From positions 620,001 through 684,000 of the forward strand of contig NZ_JAJIRO010000004.1 of the NCBI RefSeq assembly GCF_025717535.1: 64,000 bases of DNA. Direction: 5' to 3'. The notes beneath the pieces are model-generated. The model worked only from the letters and a program-made list of their open reading frames with translations, ran no database searches and had not been told where the DNA came from. Of this stretch, positions 18,462-27,115 are shown piece by piece. The stretch's first letter is position 1; every line of letters starts with the position of its first letter. The stretch comes from Paucibacter sp. Y2R2-4 (GTDB taxonomy: Bacteria; Pseudomonadota; Gammaproteobacteria; Burkholderiales; Burkholderiaceae_C). The translations under genes and the position numbers were made by a program.

Positions 18462-18956
18462 ATGGGAAACAAGCTTTACGTCGGCAATCTTGCCTATAGC
18501 GTGCGCGACGAATCGCTGCATGAAGCGTTCTCGCAATTCGGTCAAGTGACCTCTGCAAAGGTCATGATGGACCGTGACACTGGCCGTTCCAAGGGCTTCG
18601 GCTTTGTGGAAATGGGCTCTGATGCGGAAGCACAGACAGCCATCAACGGCATGAACGGCCAAGACCTCGACGGTCGCGCCATCGTGGTGAACGAGGCTCG
18701 TCCTCGTGAAGAGCGTCCAGGCGGCTTCGGCGGCGGTGGCCGTTCGGGTGGCGGCGGCTTCGGCGGCGGCCGTTCGGGTGGCGGCGGCTACGGCGGCGGC
18801 GGCGGTGGTGGTGGCGGCTACGGTGGTGGCGGCGGCGGTTACGGCGGCGGCGCTGGTGGTGGCCGTTCCGGTGGCGGCGGCTACGGTGGCGGCGGTGGCC
18901 GTTCCGGTGGCGGCGGCTTCGGCGGCGGCGGCCGTTCGGGTGGCGGCGGCTATTAA
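18462..18956 (+). CDS. Glycine-rich RRM RNA-binding protein
   Basis: 164 residues. One RNA recognition motif spans residues 4-80, with RNP2 LYVGNL (5-10) and RNP1 KGFGFVEM (44-51) intact. From about residue 87 the protein is almost only Gly, Tyr, Phe, Arg and Ser in GRSGGGGY/F units, a disordered tail. Bacterial and cyanobacterial proteins of this type bind single-stranded RNA and are often cold-induced. AAAGGG lies 9 to 14 bases before the ATG. A CATAAT hexamer at 18361-18366 could be a -10 element, which would give an untranslated leader of about 90 bases. A strong terminator follows. Confidence 0.93.
   Translation: MGNKLYVGNLAYSVRDESLHEAFSQFGQVTSAKVMMDRDTGRSKGFGFVEMGSDAEAQTAINGMNGQDLDGRAIVVNEARPREERPGGFGGGGRSGGGGFGGGRSGGGGYGGGGGGGGGYGGGGGGYGGGAGGGRSGGGGYGGGGGRSGGGGFGGGGRSGGGGY
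18712..18953 (+). repeat. Gly-rich coding repeat in the RRM gene
   Basis: Low-complexity GGCGGT-type sequence encoding five GRSGGGG(F/Y) blocks separated by GGGGGYGG stretches. The near-identical DNA units (GGCCGTTC followed by GGTGGCGGCGG) make the tract prone to length change by slippage. It is coding, not a CRISPR or tandem satellite. Confidence 0.85.
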
Positions 18957-18978
18957 TCAGCCCTCCCTCGCACAGCGA

Positions 18979-19006
18979 TAAAAAGGCGCCCTCGGGCGCC
19001 TTTTTT
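18979..19006. terminator. Bidirectional intrinsic terminator
   Basis: Stem GGCGCC/GGCGCC with loop CTCG (18985-19000), flanked by an A5 tract on the left and a T6 tract on the right. It lies between the convergent RRM and DUF5916 genes and can end transcription from both sides. Confidence 0.9.
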
Positions 19007-19028
19007 CATGCGCGCCTCAGTTCGAGGC

Positions 19029-21341
19029 TCAAGGCTGGAAGGCCAGGCTGAGCTTGGCGAACAACTCGGTATTGCGGCGATCGGCTGGCCGCTCACGCGC
19101 CGAAACCAAGCCCAGACTCAGCATCCGAGACAAGCCGATGCGGTGCTGAAACACCAGCGACAAGTGGCTCGAGCTGTCCTCAGCGCCCAGCAAGCTCGGC
19201 TCCTCATGGCGCTGATACCAAGTACCTTGGGCAATGGCACGCAGCGAGTCCTGCGCGCTGAGATGCAAGACCGCCAGGGTCTGCGCATTGCGCTCGGTGA
19301 AGCTGCGGCCGCCACCGGGCCGGTCCACATAACTCTGCCCCAGTTGCTGCTCCAGCTCCAGCCACCAGCCCAACAGCAAGGGGCTGCGCAGCTTGGCCTG
19401 CAACAGCAAGCTGGCGCCACGCCCCAGCCTGTCCGCCTCCACATCCAGCCGCTGGCCCCAACTCAACTCGGCAGAAACGAAGGTCAACCAGGCGTTTGGA
19501 TTGGACTCAAGGCCCAGGTTCAAGGTGCGCGGCGCATGCAAGCGCCCGCCAGTCTTGGCGCGCTGTTGGTCCAGACCCAAATAGCCCCAAGCACCGCTAT
19601 TGCGGGCCGCTGCTAACCAAAAACCTGGATGGACTTGACGCTCGATCAGCTCGCCGCCCAGCACGCCCAAGGGCGCATCCGCCAGCGTCTGCGACTGCGT
19701 CATATGAAGCTGCAACTCCAGCTCATGCGCCTGAAAACGAGACCATTCGCCCAGCGGCGCCAAGCTCTGGGAGGGCAGCCTGCGGTGCACATTCATACCG
19801 ATCCGCCGAAACCCTGACTGGCTGACAAAGCCGTTGTCATTGGCAAAGCGCGGCGCCACCTCTTCAAGCTGGGCGGTGTTGTTCCAGTCCTCGGTACGGT
19901 GGCGCCATTCCAACCAGAACTTGTGACCGGACTCCGCCTGAATCCGCTGAGCCTGGCCGTTTGCATCAAAGCCTGCCGTGGTACTGGAGGCCAACACATG
20001 TCCACGCAGCAAATCACTACTGCCCACAGGCAGCGCAAAGTCGCTGCCGATGACTTGATTGATGCCGTCGCGACCATAGTCGCGTTGCGAGGCCAGCAAG
20101 GCCAAGCCCAAAGCTTGCTCACCCACGTTGAGCTGCATACGGCCACGCGCAAAGCTGGCTTGGGAGCGCCCCTGCTGCGCATAGCTTTGCGTCGCATAGG
20201 CACTCGGCCGTCGAATCTGGCCACCGCCCACATCACGCAAGCTCAGCAAGGTCGCCTCGGCCTCGGCGCCACGCCAAGTCGCCCGCAAACCCCAGTCGGG
20301 GTCGGTGATGGCACGCGAGTAAAAAGCCGCCAGGCTTTGCTGCTGCTCGTTCTGCTCCGATTGGCTTTGCCCGACCACATCGGTGCTTTCCAAGAAGAAG
20401 GCACGCTTCTCTTGCACGCTGAGTGCGAAGCGGGTGTTGCCGGCCAGCTGAGGTGTGTCCAGCTCCACTTGAGAGAAGTCCGGATTCAGCGTCGCATCGA
20501 TCACCCAATCGGCACGTGGCCGCCACTTCATCTCCAGCCCCAGGGAGAGCTCGCGCTTGCGGCTTGAACCCGCTGGATCCGACTCGCGCTCGCTGCGAAA
20601 GGTCAACTCAGGACGCAGGCTCAAGAACGAACGCTCACGCACCTGTTCCACCAAACCACCCAGCCCCTCCAAGGGCTGCAACTCAGCAATGAAGCTGAGC
20701 GCCTCCTTGGTCAAAGGCGCGCTTACCACCAGGGTGCTGGCCTCACGCGGCATGCTGCGCGTCACCATCAAACGCCAGGGCACGCCATCGGCATAGGGAA
20801 AGCGCAAGGCCGCCAAGGGCCAGCGCAGTTCGACGCTGTAGCCGTCGGGCAATCTTTGCACGGCGGCCTGCAGATCGAAGTCAGGCGCAAAGTCCTCGCT
20901 GTCGTCGTCGGCGCTGAACACGCCATCCGCCAGCACACCGGCCGCGCTGATACGCACAAACTGCGCCGAGCGCCGCTGGCCCACCGGGTCCAGCACCACC
21001 GAAACAAAGTCCTGATCACGCCGGACCTTGTCGCGCCGTGACAAGGGCGCGCGGATCAACTCCGGCGCCGGGTCATAAGCGCGGATGCCGAACACCAGCG
21101 CATCGTCCAGCACCAAGACCTGCACCGTGGTGCGCATCGGTGCGGGGCGCTTGTCTTCAGGCAGGAACTGTACGAACTGGTCAAACAGCGGCGCGCGCTG
21201 CCAGACCGCTTCATCGAGCTTGCCGTCGACTTGCGGCAAAACTTCGCCCGGTTTCAGGCGCAAAGCCTCGATGCCGGCCTGCGCCTCGCAAGGCAGCCAA
21301 CAGCCCCAAGCCAGGGCCAGAGCAAAAACAATCGATTTCAT
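19029..21341 (-). CDS. Exported DUF5916 / carbohydrate-binding family 9-like protein
   Basis: 770 residues, beginning MKSIVFALALAWGCWLPCEA, a Sec signal peptide. The N-terminal domain (about residues 22-210) has the CBM9-like pattern LPQVDGKLDEAVWQRAP and AYDPAPELIRAPLSRRDKV, DFVSVVLDPVGQRRSAQFV. The rest is rich in alternating strands (SLGLEMKWRPRADW, ATLNPDFSQVELD, VQEKRAFFLEST) and is probably an outer-membrane beta barrel, as proposed for DUF5916 proteins. Function is unknown. No ribosome site lies before the ATG; a GGAGG...CCTCC hairpin followed by T6 lies just upstream, and a candidate leader peptide with its own promoter begins 225 bp upstream. Confidence 0.8.
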   Translation of the reverse strand: MKSIVFALALAWGCWLPCEAQAGIEALRLKPGEVLPQVDGKLDEAVWQRAPLFDQFVQFLPEDKRPAPMRTTVQVLVLDDALVFGIRAYDPAPELIRAPLSRRDKVRRDQDFVSVVLDPVGQRRSAQFVRISAAGVLADGVFSADDDSEDFAPDFDLQAAVQRLPDGYSVELRWPLAALRFPYADGVPWRLMVTRSMPREASTLVVSAPLTKEALSFIAELQPLEGLGGLVEQVRERSFLSLRPELTFRSERESDPAGSSRKRELSLGLEMKWRPRADWVIDATLNPDFSQVELDTPQLAGNTRFALSVQEKRAFFLESTDVVGQSQSEQNEQQQSLAAFYSRAITDPDWGLRATWRGAEAEATLLSLRDVGGGQIRRPSAYATQSYAQQGRSQASFARGRMQLNVGEQALGLALLASQRDYGRDGINQVIGSDFALPVGSSDLLRGHVLASSTTAGFDANGQAQRIQAESGHKFWLEWRHRTEDWNNTAQLEEVAPRFANDNGFVSQSGFRRIGMNVHRRLPSQSLAPLGEWSRFQAHELELQLHMTQSQTLADAPLGVLGGELIERQVHPGFWLAAARNSGAWGYLGLDQQRAKTGGRLHAPRTLNLGLESNPNAWLTFVSAELSWGQRLDVEADRLGRGASLLLQAKLRSPLLLGWWLELEQQLGQSYVDRPGGGRSFTERNAQTLAVLHLSAQDSLRAIAQGTWYQRHEEPSLLGAEDSSSHLSLVFQHRIGLSRMLSLGLVSARERPADRRNTELFAKLSLAFQP

Positions 21342-21539
21342 GAGAGCAAAAAAGGAGGCAGGCAGCCCCTCCACGCTCGCTTGCACAAACACGAGGGGAC
21401 GGGGTGTGCTGATCAAACCATCAAGCCCGATGCGCCCGCGCCTTCAAGGCACAAAGCAACAGGGGGGCCACAGAGGCCATAGGGGCCAAAAGAGACCATT
21501 CGATGCACGAACGCGCGGTTCGGCCATCGAAGCTGGCCC

Positions 21540-21566
21540 TTAGCAGGGGTGAAGTACCTTGATCAT
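21540..21566 (-). CDS. Candidate leader peptide MIKVLHPC
   Basis: An eight-codon frame, ATG to TAA, preceded by the perfect Shine-Dalgarno AAGGAGGT (21571-21578) with a four-base gap to the ATG. No other gene uses this ribosome site. About 200 bp downstream comes the DUF5916 start, with a stem plus T6 just before it, an arrangement that could allow attenuation. The peptide ends in His-Pro-Cys. Whether it is translated is not known; it could also be the remnant of a lost gene. Confidence 0.4.
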   Translation of the reverse strand: MIKVLHPC

Positions 21567-21615
21567 GTTGACCTCCTTGGCCGACGCAGCAGCGGTCGGC
21601 GAGTTTCGCGGCCGC

Positions 21616-21645
21616 AGTGTAGCCCAAGCCGGGGCGCGCATCCAA
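21616..21645 (-). promoter_or_regulatory. Candidate sigma70 promoter of the leader/DUF5916 unit
   Basis: On the minus strand TTGGAT (21640-21645) and TACACT (21616-21621) are 18 bp apart. It starts just after the SDR stop codon (21658) and would begin transcription about 30 bases before the leader ribosome site. Confidence 0.45.
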
Positions 21646-21657
21646 GCGCCCCGCGTC

Positions 21658-22431
21658 TTACTGGCTTTGCCTATGCTTGCGCGGGCGCCCGACCAAGAGC
21701 CGATCAAACAATGCATTCGGCAGCAAGCGCAAAAGCCTGGCCACCACGCCCATCTGCCAGGGGATGACGCGGAAGCTAACGCCGGCCGTGATGGCCTGAA
21801 AAGCCCGCTCGGCAAAGTCCTGCGGGCGCATCAAGAAAGGCATGCGATAGCGGTTCTCACGGGTCAAGGGCGTGTCGATATAACCCGGCGCAATCGTCAC
21901 CACTTTGACGCCGTATGGTCGGCATTCGCCGCGCAGGCTCTCGCAATAGCTGATCACCGCCGCCTTGCTGGAGCAATAAGCGGCGTGGCCCGGTAGGCCG
22001 CGAATGCCGGCCACACTGGCGATGCCCACCAAGGCGCCGCTGCCGCGCGTCTGCATCGGCGTGATGAAGGGCTGGAAGGTCGCCGCCATGCCCAGATTGT
22101 TGGTGGCGTACACGCGCTGCATCACGTCTAGGTCTTCGCGAATCGCGCTGTCGATGCCGATGCTGATGCCGGCGTTGGCGATCACCACCTCGGGCAGGCC
22201 TTGTGCGGCCATGCACTCACGCCCGGCCGCCGTGATCTGCTCCATATCACTGACATCGGCCGCGTAGACGCGGTAACGATCGGCGCTCAAGCCCTCGGCT
22301 TCGGCCCAAGTCTGCAACTCGGCCGGGCGTCTCGCCACCAAGGCCAAGCGCCAGCCGGCGCGGTAGTACTGCAGCGCCAGGGCCTGGCCGATGCCGCTAG
22401 AAGCGCCCGTTAGGAAAACCAGGCCACTCAT
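21658..22431 (-). CDS. SDR family NAD(P)-dependent oxidoreductase
   Basis: 257 residues of a classical short-chain dehydrogenase: cofactor motif TGASSGIG (residues 8-15), ADVSD, VIANAGIS, catalytic serine in GIASVAG and the YCSSK catalytic pair. The C-terminal part is basic and includes a hydrophobic stretch (MGVVARLLRLLPNALF), as in membrane-associated SDRs acting on lipids. Its start overlaps the lptC stop by 4 bp, so it is the fourth gene of the kdsD-kdsC-lptC operon, where lptA would be expected. The substrate is unknown; a link to envelope lipid or sugar metabolism is inferred from context only. Confidence 0.9.
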   Translation of the reverse strand: MSGLVFLTGASSGIGQALALQYYRAGWRLALVARRPAELQTWAEAEGLSADRYRVYAADVSDMEQITAAGRECMAAQGLPEVVIANAGISIGIDSAIREDLDVMQRVYATNNLGMAATFQPFITPMQTRGSGALVGIASVAGIRGLPGHAAYCSSKAAVISYCESLRGECRPYGVKVVTIAPGYIDTPLTRENRYRMPFLMRPQDFAERAFQAITAGVSFRVIPWQMGVVARLLRLLPNALFDRLLVGRPRKHRQSQ

Positions 22432-23120
22432 GGCCGAGCCCCCTTGCTGGCCGGCGGAGGATCAAAGCGCGCTTGGCTGCGGCCGCTAAAAGTGAGCTGA
22501 GCCGTCAGACGATTGAACTCAAAGTTCTGCACCTGCATTTCTCCCCCCGCATGGCTGAGCCGCACCGGCAAATGCGAGCGCAAGATCTCGGTGTTCGCAA
22601 AGGCTTGCAGAAAATCACCGCGCACCTCCAGCTTAGGCGCCGACTGCAAGCCGCCGCCCGAGGCATTCATCTCATAACGCTGCACATGAACGTCACCCAG
22701 CAATTGGATTTCACTGGCATCGCCATTGCTGATGGCTCGATTGGCCGTGGCCACGATCAAGCCGCCATCGCTGCCATAGCTGCGCAGACGAATGCCCTCG
22801 ATCTCCAAGGTGTCGGTGTCGGGATAGTGGCGCAGCTCGCTGCCAGCGATATAGGCACGCATCTGCCCATCGCTGCCAATGCGCTGCAGGTCAAAGCCGC
22901 TCATGTGATAGTCAGGCTCGTGGCGCGGCACCCGCACTTCAGCCTCGCCTTCCGGTTTGGGCGAGTTCTTCACCAACCACCAAGTTCCGGCGGCCAACAA
23001 GGCCATGCACAACAGCGGCAGATAGGCGAACAGCGCCGACTGCAAGTGCCACACCCAGGGCTGCACCGGGCGGCCGCCCGAGGCGGGCAAGGGCGGCGCA
23101 AGCGGCGCCCGTTTCGGCAT
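22428..23120 (-). CDS. lptC: LPS export periplasmic protein LptC
   Basis: 230 residues. A single N-terminal membrane helix (SALFAYLPLLCMALLAAGTWW, residues 28-48) anchors a periplasmic beta-jellyroll domain with PDYHMSGFDLQRIGSDGQMRAYI, typical of LptC, which takes LPS from LptBFG and passes it to LptA. The ATG at 23120 overlaps the kdsC stop (ATGA), and upstream in-frame codons are read inside kdsC. Slightly longer than E. coli LptC (191 residues) because of a Pro/Lys-rich N-terminus and a C-terminal extension. lptA and lptB are not in the window. Confidence 0.85.
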   Translation of the reverse strand: MPKRAPLAPPLPASGGRPVQPWVWHLQSALFAYLPLLCMALLAAGTWWLVKNSPKPEGEAEVRVPRHEPDYHMSGFDLQRIGSDGQMRAYIAGSELRHYPDTDTLEIEGIRLRSYGSDGGLIVATANRAISNGDASEIQLLGDVHVQRYEMNASGGGLQSAPKLEVRGDFLQAFANTEILRSHLPVRLSHAGGEMQVQNFEFNRLTAQLTFSGRSQARFDPPPASKGARP

Positions 23121-23707
23121 CAGCGAACGCCTCCGTCGAGCGTATCGAGATGGCCGTTCAAGAGCGCGGCGTAACGACCGCAAGCCTGCAGCATCAGGTC
23201 ACAGCACTCACGCGCCGCGCCATGGCCGCCGGCCGCCTGGGTGATGTAGTGCGCCACCGCCTTGACCTCGGCATGCGCCTGAGCCGGCGCACAGGCAAAA
23301 CCGGCGCGGGTCATCAGGGGCAGATCGGGCCAATCGTCGCCCATCGCCGCCACCTCGGACCATTGCAGGCCCAACTGGTCCAACAAGGGCTGGGCCACAG
23401 CGTACTTGTCTTTGGCGCCATAGACCGCATGACGCAGGCCCAGATCGGCCACCCGGCGCCGCACCGCGGGCGAGTCTCGCCCGGTGATGATGATGGGCGT
23501 GATACCGCCCTGGTCCAACAGCTTCAAACCATGGCCGTCGAGCGTCGAGAAAGCCTTGAAGCTCTCGCCCTGCTCACCGATGTAGATGCGGCCATCGGTC
23601 AGCACGCCGTCCACATCAAAAATAGCCGCCTTCAGGCCCAAGGCACCGCCTTGCGCCAGCAGCAAAACCTCGGGCGCAAATCTCAAAGCCGTTTGAATGC
23701 TCATCAT
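23120..23707 (-). CDS. kdsC: 3-deoxy-D-manno-octulosonate 8-phosphate phosphatase
   Basis: 195 residues, HAD superfamily. Motif I FDVDGVLTDG (nucleophile Asp31, acid Asp33), motif II IITGRDS, motif III lysine in GAKDK and motif IV MGDDWPDLPLM are all present. KdsC removes the phosphate from Kdo-8-phosphate in the pathway to the lipid A inner core sugar. Start at the ATG that overlaps the kdsD stop (TGATG). Together with kdsD it forms the Kdo part of the operon. Confidence 0.95.
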   Translation of the reverse strand: MMSIQTALRFAPEVLLLAQGGALGLKAAIFDVDGVLTDGRIYIGEQGESFKAFSTLDGHGLKLLDQGGITPIIITGRDSPAVRRRVADLGLRHAVYGAKDKYAVAQPLLDQLGLQWSEVAAMGDDWPDLPLMTRAGFACAPAQAHAEVKAVAHYITQAAGGHGAARECCDLMLQACGRYAALLNGHLDTLDGGVR

Positions 23708-24696
23708 CAAATGACCTTTGCGCGCATCAAATCATTGATGGTGATGGCGCCGAGCAAATGCCGCTCGGCATCGACCACCAAGACTACGGTGATGCGGGCG
23801 GCTTCCATCAAGTCGGCCGCATCAACCGCCAGCGCATCGGCCGAGACGGTCCGCGGATTCTTTGAGGCCACATCGGCCGCGCTGAGGCTGCGCAAGTCCT
23901 GACCCCGCTCGACCAGACGGCGCAAATCACCATCGGTGAAGATACCGGCAACCCGGTCCTGGGCATCGACCACGATGGCCACACCCAGCGCCTTGGCCGA
24001 CATCTCGCGCATCATCTCGGTGAAGGGCGTGTCGGCCTCCACGCGAGGCAAATCATCACCGGCGCGCATCAAATCGCGCACATGGGTCAGCAGCTTGCGG
24101 CCCAGGGCACCGCCGGGGTGGGAGCGCGCAAAGTCTTCGGGCTTGAAGCCGCGCGCATCCAGCAGGGCCACGGCCAGCGCATCACCCAGCGCCATCTGTG
24201 CGGTGGTGCTGGCGGTGGGCGCCAGATTCAAGGGGCAGGCTTCCTCGGCCACGGCGCTGTCCAGCACGATGGTGGCATGACGGGCCAGGCTCGATTCAGC
24301 ACGGCCTGTCATCGCCACGATGGTGACGCCCAAGCGCTTGAGCACCGGCAGCACGACGTTCAATTCATCGCTCTCGCCCGAGTTCGACAGCGCCAGCACC
24401 ACGTCCTTGGAGGTCACCATGCCCAGATCGCCATGGCTGGCTTCACCCGGATGCACAAACAAAGCCGGGGTGCCGGTCGACGCCAGGGTGGCCACGATCT
24501 TGCGCCCCACATGGCCGCTCTTGCCCATGCCCATCACCGCGACCCGGCCGCTGCAGTTCAAGACCGCTTGCACCGCTTGCGCAAAGGCGTCGCCCAGGCG
24601 GGGGCCAAGATCGCTCAGGGCTTGCGCCTCGATGGCCAGCGCCTTGCGTGCAGCGGAGACCGCGCGCGCGGCGTCAAATGTGGGAGCTTGCGTCAT
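23707..24696 (-). CDS. kdsD: Arabinose-5-phosphate isomerase KdsD
   Basis: 329 residues. The N-terminal SIS sugar isomerase domain (about 30-170) has VMGMGKSGHVGRKIVATLASTG, FVHPGEASHGDLGM and LSNSGESDE. Two CBS domains follow (about 205-329), with LMRAGDDLPRV and AGIFTDGDLRRLVERG. The enzyme converts ribulose-5-phosphate to arabinose-5-phosphate, the first step to Kdo. It is the first gene of the operon; the 119 bp to the divergent solute-binding gene should hold its promoter. Confidence 0.96.
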   Translation of the reverse strand: MTQAPTFDAARAVSAARKALAIEAQALSDLGPRLGDAFAQAVQAVLNCSGRVAVMGMGKSGHVGRKIVATLASTGTPALFVHPGEASHGDLGMVTSKDVVLALSNSGESDELNVVLPVLKRLGVTIVAMTGRAESSLARHATIVLDSAVAEEACPLNLAPTASTTAQMALGDALAVALLDARGFKPEDFARSHPGGALGRKLLTHVRDLMRAGDDLPRVEADTPFTEMMREMSAKALGVAIVVDAQDRVAGIFTDGDLRRLVERGQDLRSLSAADVASKNPRTVSADALAVDAADLMEAARITVVLVVDAERHLLGAITINDLMRAKVI

Positions 24697-24815
24697 GGTG
24701 GGAAGTATATCGAGGGGGTGCTCTTCAAGCGGGGCGCAAGGCCGGCGCCACCGCTGAGCCCACCGGAGTGCCTGCTATGCTGCGCTCGCTTTCTAACAAG
24801 AGGGAGAGGGTGTCA

Positions 24816-25601
24816 ATGCGCAGCAGGATCTCGGGTCTGCTTGTCTGGATACTGGCCAGCTTCAGCGTGGCGCCAGCACTTGCCGCTGAGAGCGCTTCTT
24901 GGCACTTTGTCACCGAGCCTTTTCCGCCCTACACCTATGAAAGCAAAGGCCGGGCCGCCGGCCCCATGGTCGACGTGCTGGAGGCGGTCTGCGCGCAGCT
25001 CAAGCGCAGTTGCAAGATCGAGGTCTTGCCCTGGCGCCGCGGACTGCGCTTGGCCCAGAAGGGCGAGGTCGACGGTATCTTCACGATTCTGGACACGCCC
25101 GAGCGGCGCAGCTTCTTCCACATCAGCTTGCCGGTGATCGATGCCCGTTACAGCCTGTTCGCCCAAGCGGGTGCGGACTTCCGCTTTGAAGGCGATCGTC
25201 AGCAACTGAAGGGGCGAACCATCGGCGTCTACGGCCCCTCCGGCAGCTCCTATGCGCTGGACCAGTTGATCGAGGGCGTGGTCGAGGTTCAAAAGGTGAT
25301 CGAGTACGACAACATCACCGTGTTGCGCAAACTTGCGGCTGGGCGCTACGGGCCGCTGGGCTTGGTGCTCATCAATGAAGCGGTTGGCTTGCACCTGATT
25401 CGCTCTGAAAAGCTGTCCGGCCTGCAAGCGGCAGGCACCGTCAAACAGTTCAGTTATGCCTTTGGACTGAACCGCGCCCGTGTCTCAACGGACGATGCCA
25501 AGGCCTTCGACGCCGCCTTGTCCGGCCTGTGCAGCAGTGGCCGCACCGCAGCATTGTTGAAGCCCTATGCCCTGCCGGCGGCGGCCTGCAAGCATTCCTG
25601 A
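24816..25601 (+). CDS. Periplasmic solute-binding protein, family 3 type
   Basis: 261 residues with a signal peptide (MRSRISGLLVWILASFSV, cleavage near residue 23). The mature part has FVTEPFPPYTYESKGRAAGPMVDVLEAV, PWRRGLRLAQKGEVDGIFTI and GRTIGVYGPSGSS, the pattern of amino-acid-type solute-binding proteins (SBP_bac_3). Many orphan members in betaproteobacteria serve in sensing rather than transport, and no ABC transporter genes are adjacent. GGGAGAGGG about 5 bases before the ATG fixes the start; in-frame codons upstream to 24648 overlap the kdsD coding region and were ignored. A strong terminator follows. Confidence 0.88.
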   Translation: MRSRISGLLVWILASFSVAPALAAESASWHFVTEPFPPYTYESKGRAAGPMVDVLEAVCAQLKRSCKIEVLPWRRGLRLAQKGEVDGIFTILDTPERRSFFHISLPVIDARYSLFAQAGADFRFEGDRQQLKGRTIGVYGPSGSSYALDQLIEGVVEVQKVIEYDNITVLRKLAAGRYGPLGLVLINEAVGLHLIRSEKLSGLQAAGTVKQFSYAFGLNRARVSTDDAKAFDAALSGLCSSGRTAALLKPYALPAAACKHS

Positions 25602-25635
25602 AGAACCTCCTCGCTACGGCGCTCGTGCCCGCATG

Positions 25636-25667
25636 AAAAAAGGCCACCCGAGGGTGGCCTTTTGTTT
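25636..25667. terminator. Bidirectional intrinsic terminator
   Basis: AAAAAGGCCACCC, loop GA, GGGTGGCCTTTTG: a 9-bp GC-rich stem (25641-25660) flanked by A and T tracts, between the convergent solute-binding and glutamate dehydrogenase genes. Confidence 0.9.
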
Positions 25668-25686
25668 ACCTCAGTCCCTTAAGACA

Positions 25687-26958
25687 TCAAGGATAGAGAC
25701 CGCGCTCTTCGCGCGCTTCCAGCACGCGGGTGCAAGCCACCACGAAGGCTGCGGTGCGCAGGCTGATGCGGTGCTGCTCCGACACATCCCAGATGTGCTT
25801 GAAGGCGCCGGTGATGATCTTGTCCAGGCGGACATTGATTTCGTCTTCGGTCCAGAAGAAGCTGCTGAAGTCTTGCACCCACTCGAAGTAGGACACGGTC
25901 ACGCCGCCCGAGTTGGCGATCACGTCCGGCACCACCACGATGCCACGGTCCGCCAGCACGGCGTCGCCGTCCGGCGTGGTCGGGCCGTTGGCGCCTTCCA
26001 GCACCAGGCGGGTTTGCAGGCCCTCGGCGCGCTCTTTGCTGATCTGGCCTTCCAGCGCAGCCGGGATCAGGACATCGCTCTTGACCTTCCAGAAGTCTTC
26101 GTTGGCGATCTTGTCGCCGCCGCTGAAGCCGCCCACGCCGCCGGTCTTGGCCACATGGTCGAGCAGGTTTTGCATATCAAAACCGCGCTCGTTCAGGATG
26201 GTGCCGGTGTGGTCTTGCACGCAGACGATGCGCGCGCCGCTGGCCGCGAACAGCTTGGCCGCGATGGAGCCCACATTGCCGAAGCCTTGCACGGCGATGC
26301 GAGCGCCTTCCATCTCGATGCCCAGACGGCGCATCGCTTCACGACCGATCACGAAGACCCCACGGCCGGTGGCTTGCACACGGCCCAGCGAACCGCCCAA
26401 GGCGATGGGCTTGCCGGTGACAACACCGGTCGCGGTGGCGCCGACGTTCATCGAGTAGGTGTCCATCATCCAGGCCATGATCTGGCCATTGGTGTTGACG
26501 TCGGGCGCAGGAATGTCCTGCTGCGGGCCAATGATGATGCCGATTTCGCTGGTGTACCGGCGTGTAACTTTTTCCAGTTCTTTTTGCGAGAGCTGCTTGG
26601 GATCCAAGCGGATGCCGCCCTTGGCGCCACCGTAAGGCAGGTTGACGGCCGCGTTCTTGATCGTCATCCAGGCCGACAGGGCCATCACTTCTTCCAGCGT
26701 CACATCGGGGTGGTAACGCACGCCGCCCTTGCCCGGGCCGCGGGTCAGGCTGTGCTGGACGCGATAGCCTTCATAGTGCGCGATGGTGCCGTTGTCGAGC
26801 TCGATCGGCACATCCACAATCAGCGCCCGCTTGGGGCGGCGCAGTGTTTCGACCCAGCGCGCCAGATGACCCAAATAGGGCTCCACCGCATCGATCTGAG
26901 ACAGGTAAGTGCCCCAGGGGCTGTTGCGCGTGGGCGCAACAAAAGACAGGTTGGACAT
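25687..26958 (-). CDS. gdhA: Glutamate dehydrogenase (Glu/Leu/Phe/Val family)
   Basis: 423 residues. Substrate-side landmarks [10 protein letters not shown] and the catalytic-lysine loop [12 protein letters not shown] are present, followed by [14 protein letters not shown] and the Rossmann nucleotide site [13 protein letters not shown]. Length fits the NAD-linked hexameric type. It interconverts glutamate with 2-oxoglutarate and ammonium. The start MSNLSFVAP was chosen because GGAG lies about 10 bases upstream; the in-frame extension to 27024 lacks a ribosome site and family similarity. Confidence 0.95.
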   Translation of the reverse strand: MSNLSFVAPTRNSPWGTYLSQIDAVEPYLGHLARWVETLRRPKRALIVDVPIELDNGTIAHYEGYRVQHSLTRGPGKGGVRYHPDVTLEEVMALSAWMTIKNAAVNLPYGGAKGGIRLDPKQLSQKELEKVTRRYTSEIGIIIGPQQDIPAPDVNTNGQIMAWMMDTYSMNVGATATGVVTGKPIALGGSLGRVQATGRGVFVIGREAMRRLGIEMEGARIAVQGFGNVGSIAAKLFAASGARIVCVQDHTGTILNERGFDMQNLLDHVAKTGGVGGFSGGDKIANEDFWKVKSDVLIPAALEGQISKERAEGLQTRLVLEGANGPTTPDGDAVLADRGIVVVPDVIANSGGVTVSYFEWVQDFSSFFWTEDEINVRLDKIITGAFKHIWDVSEQHRISLRTAAFVVACTRVLEAREERGLYP

Positions 26959-27115
26959 TCGGTAATGCTCCGTAACTTTTGGTGGCCCGAACGGTATCTC
27001 GACTTCGATACCGCTCGCCCCCAAAAGCCAAGCCGTGTCTACATGCCGCTATGCGGCTTGCGCATAACCTTGCAAAACACGGCGGCAGTCCTGCCGGAGT
27101 GCTGTCCCGCGCGAC

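Noticed and set aside
18712-18955. Possible CRISPR or tandem repeat
   Set aside because: The repeats encode the Gly-rich tail of the RRM protein in frame and have no spacers of constant size.
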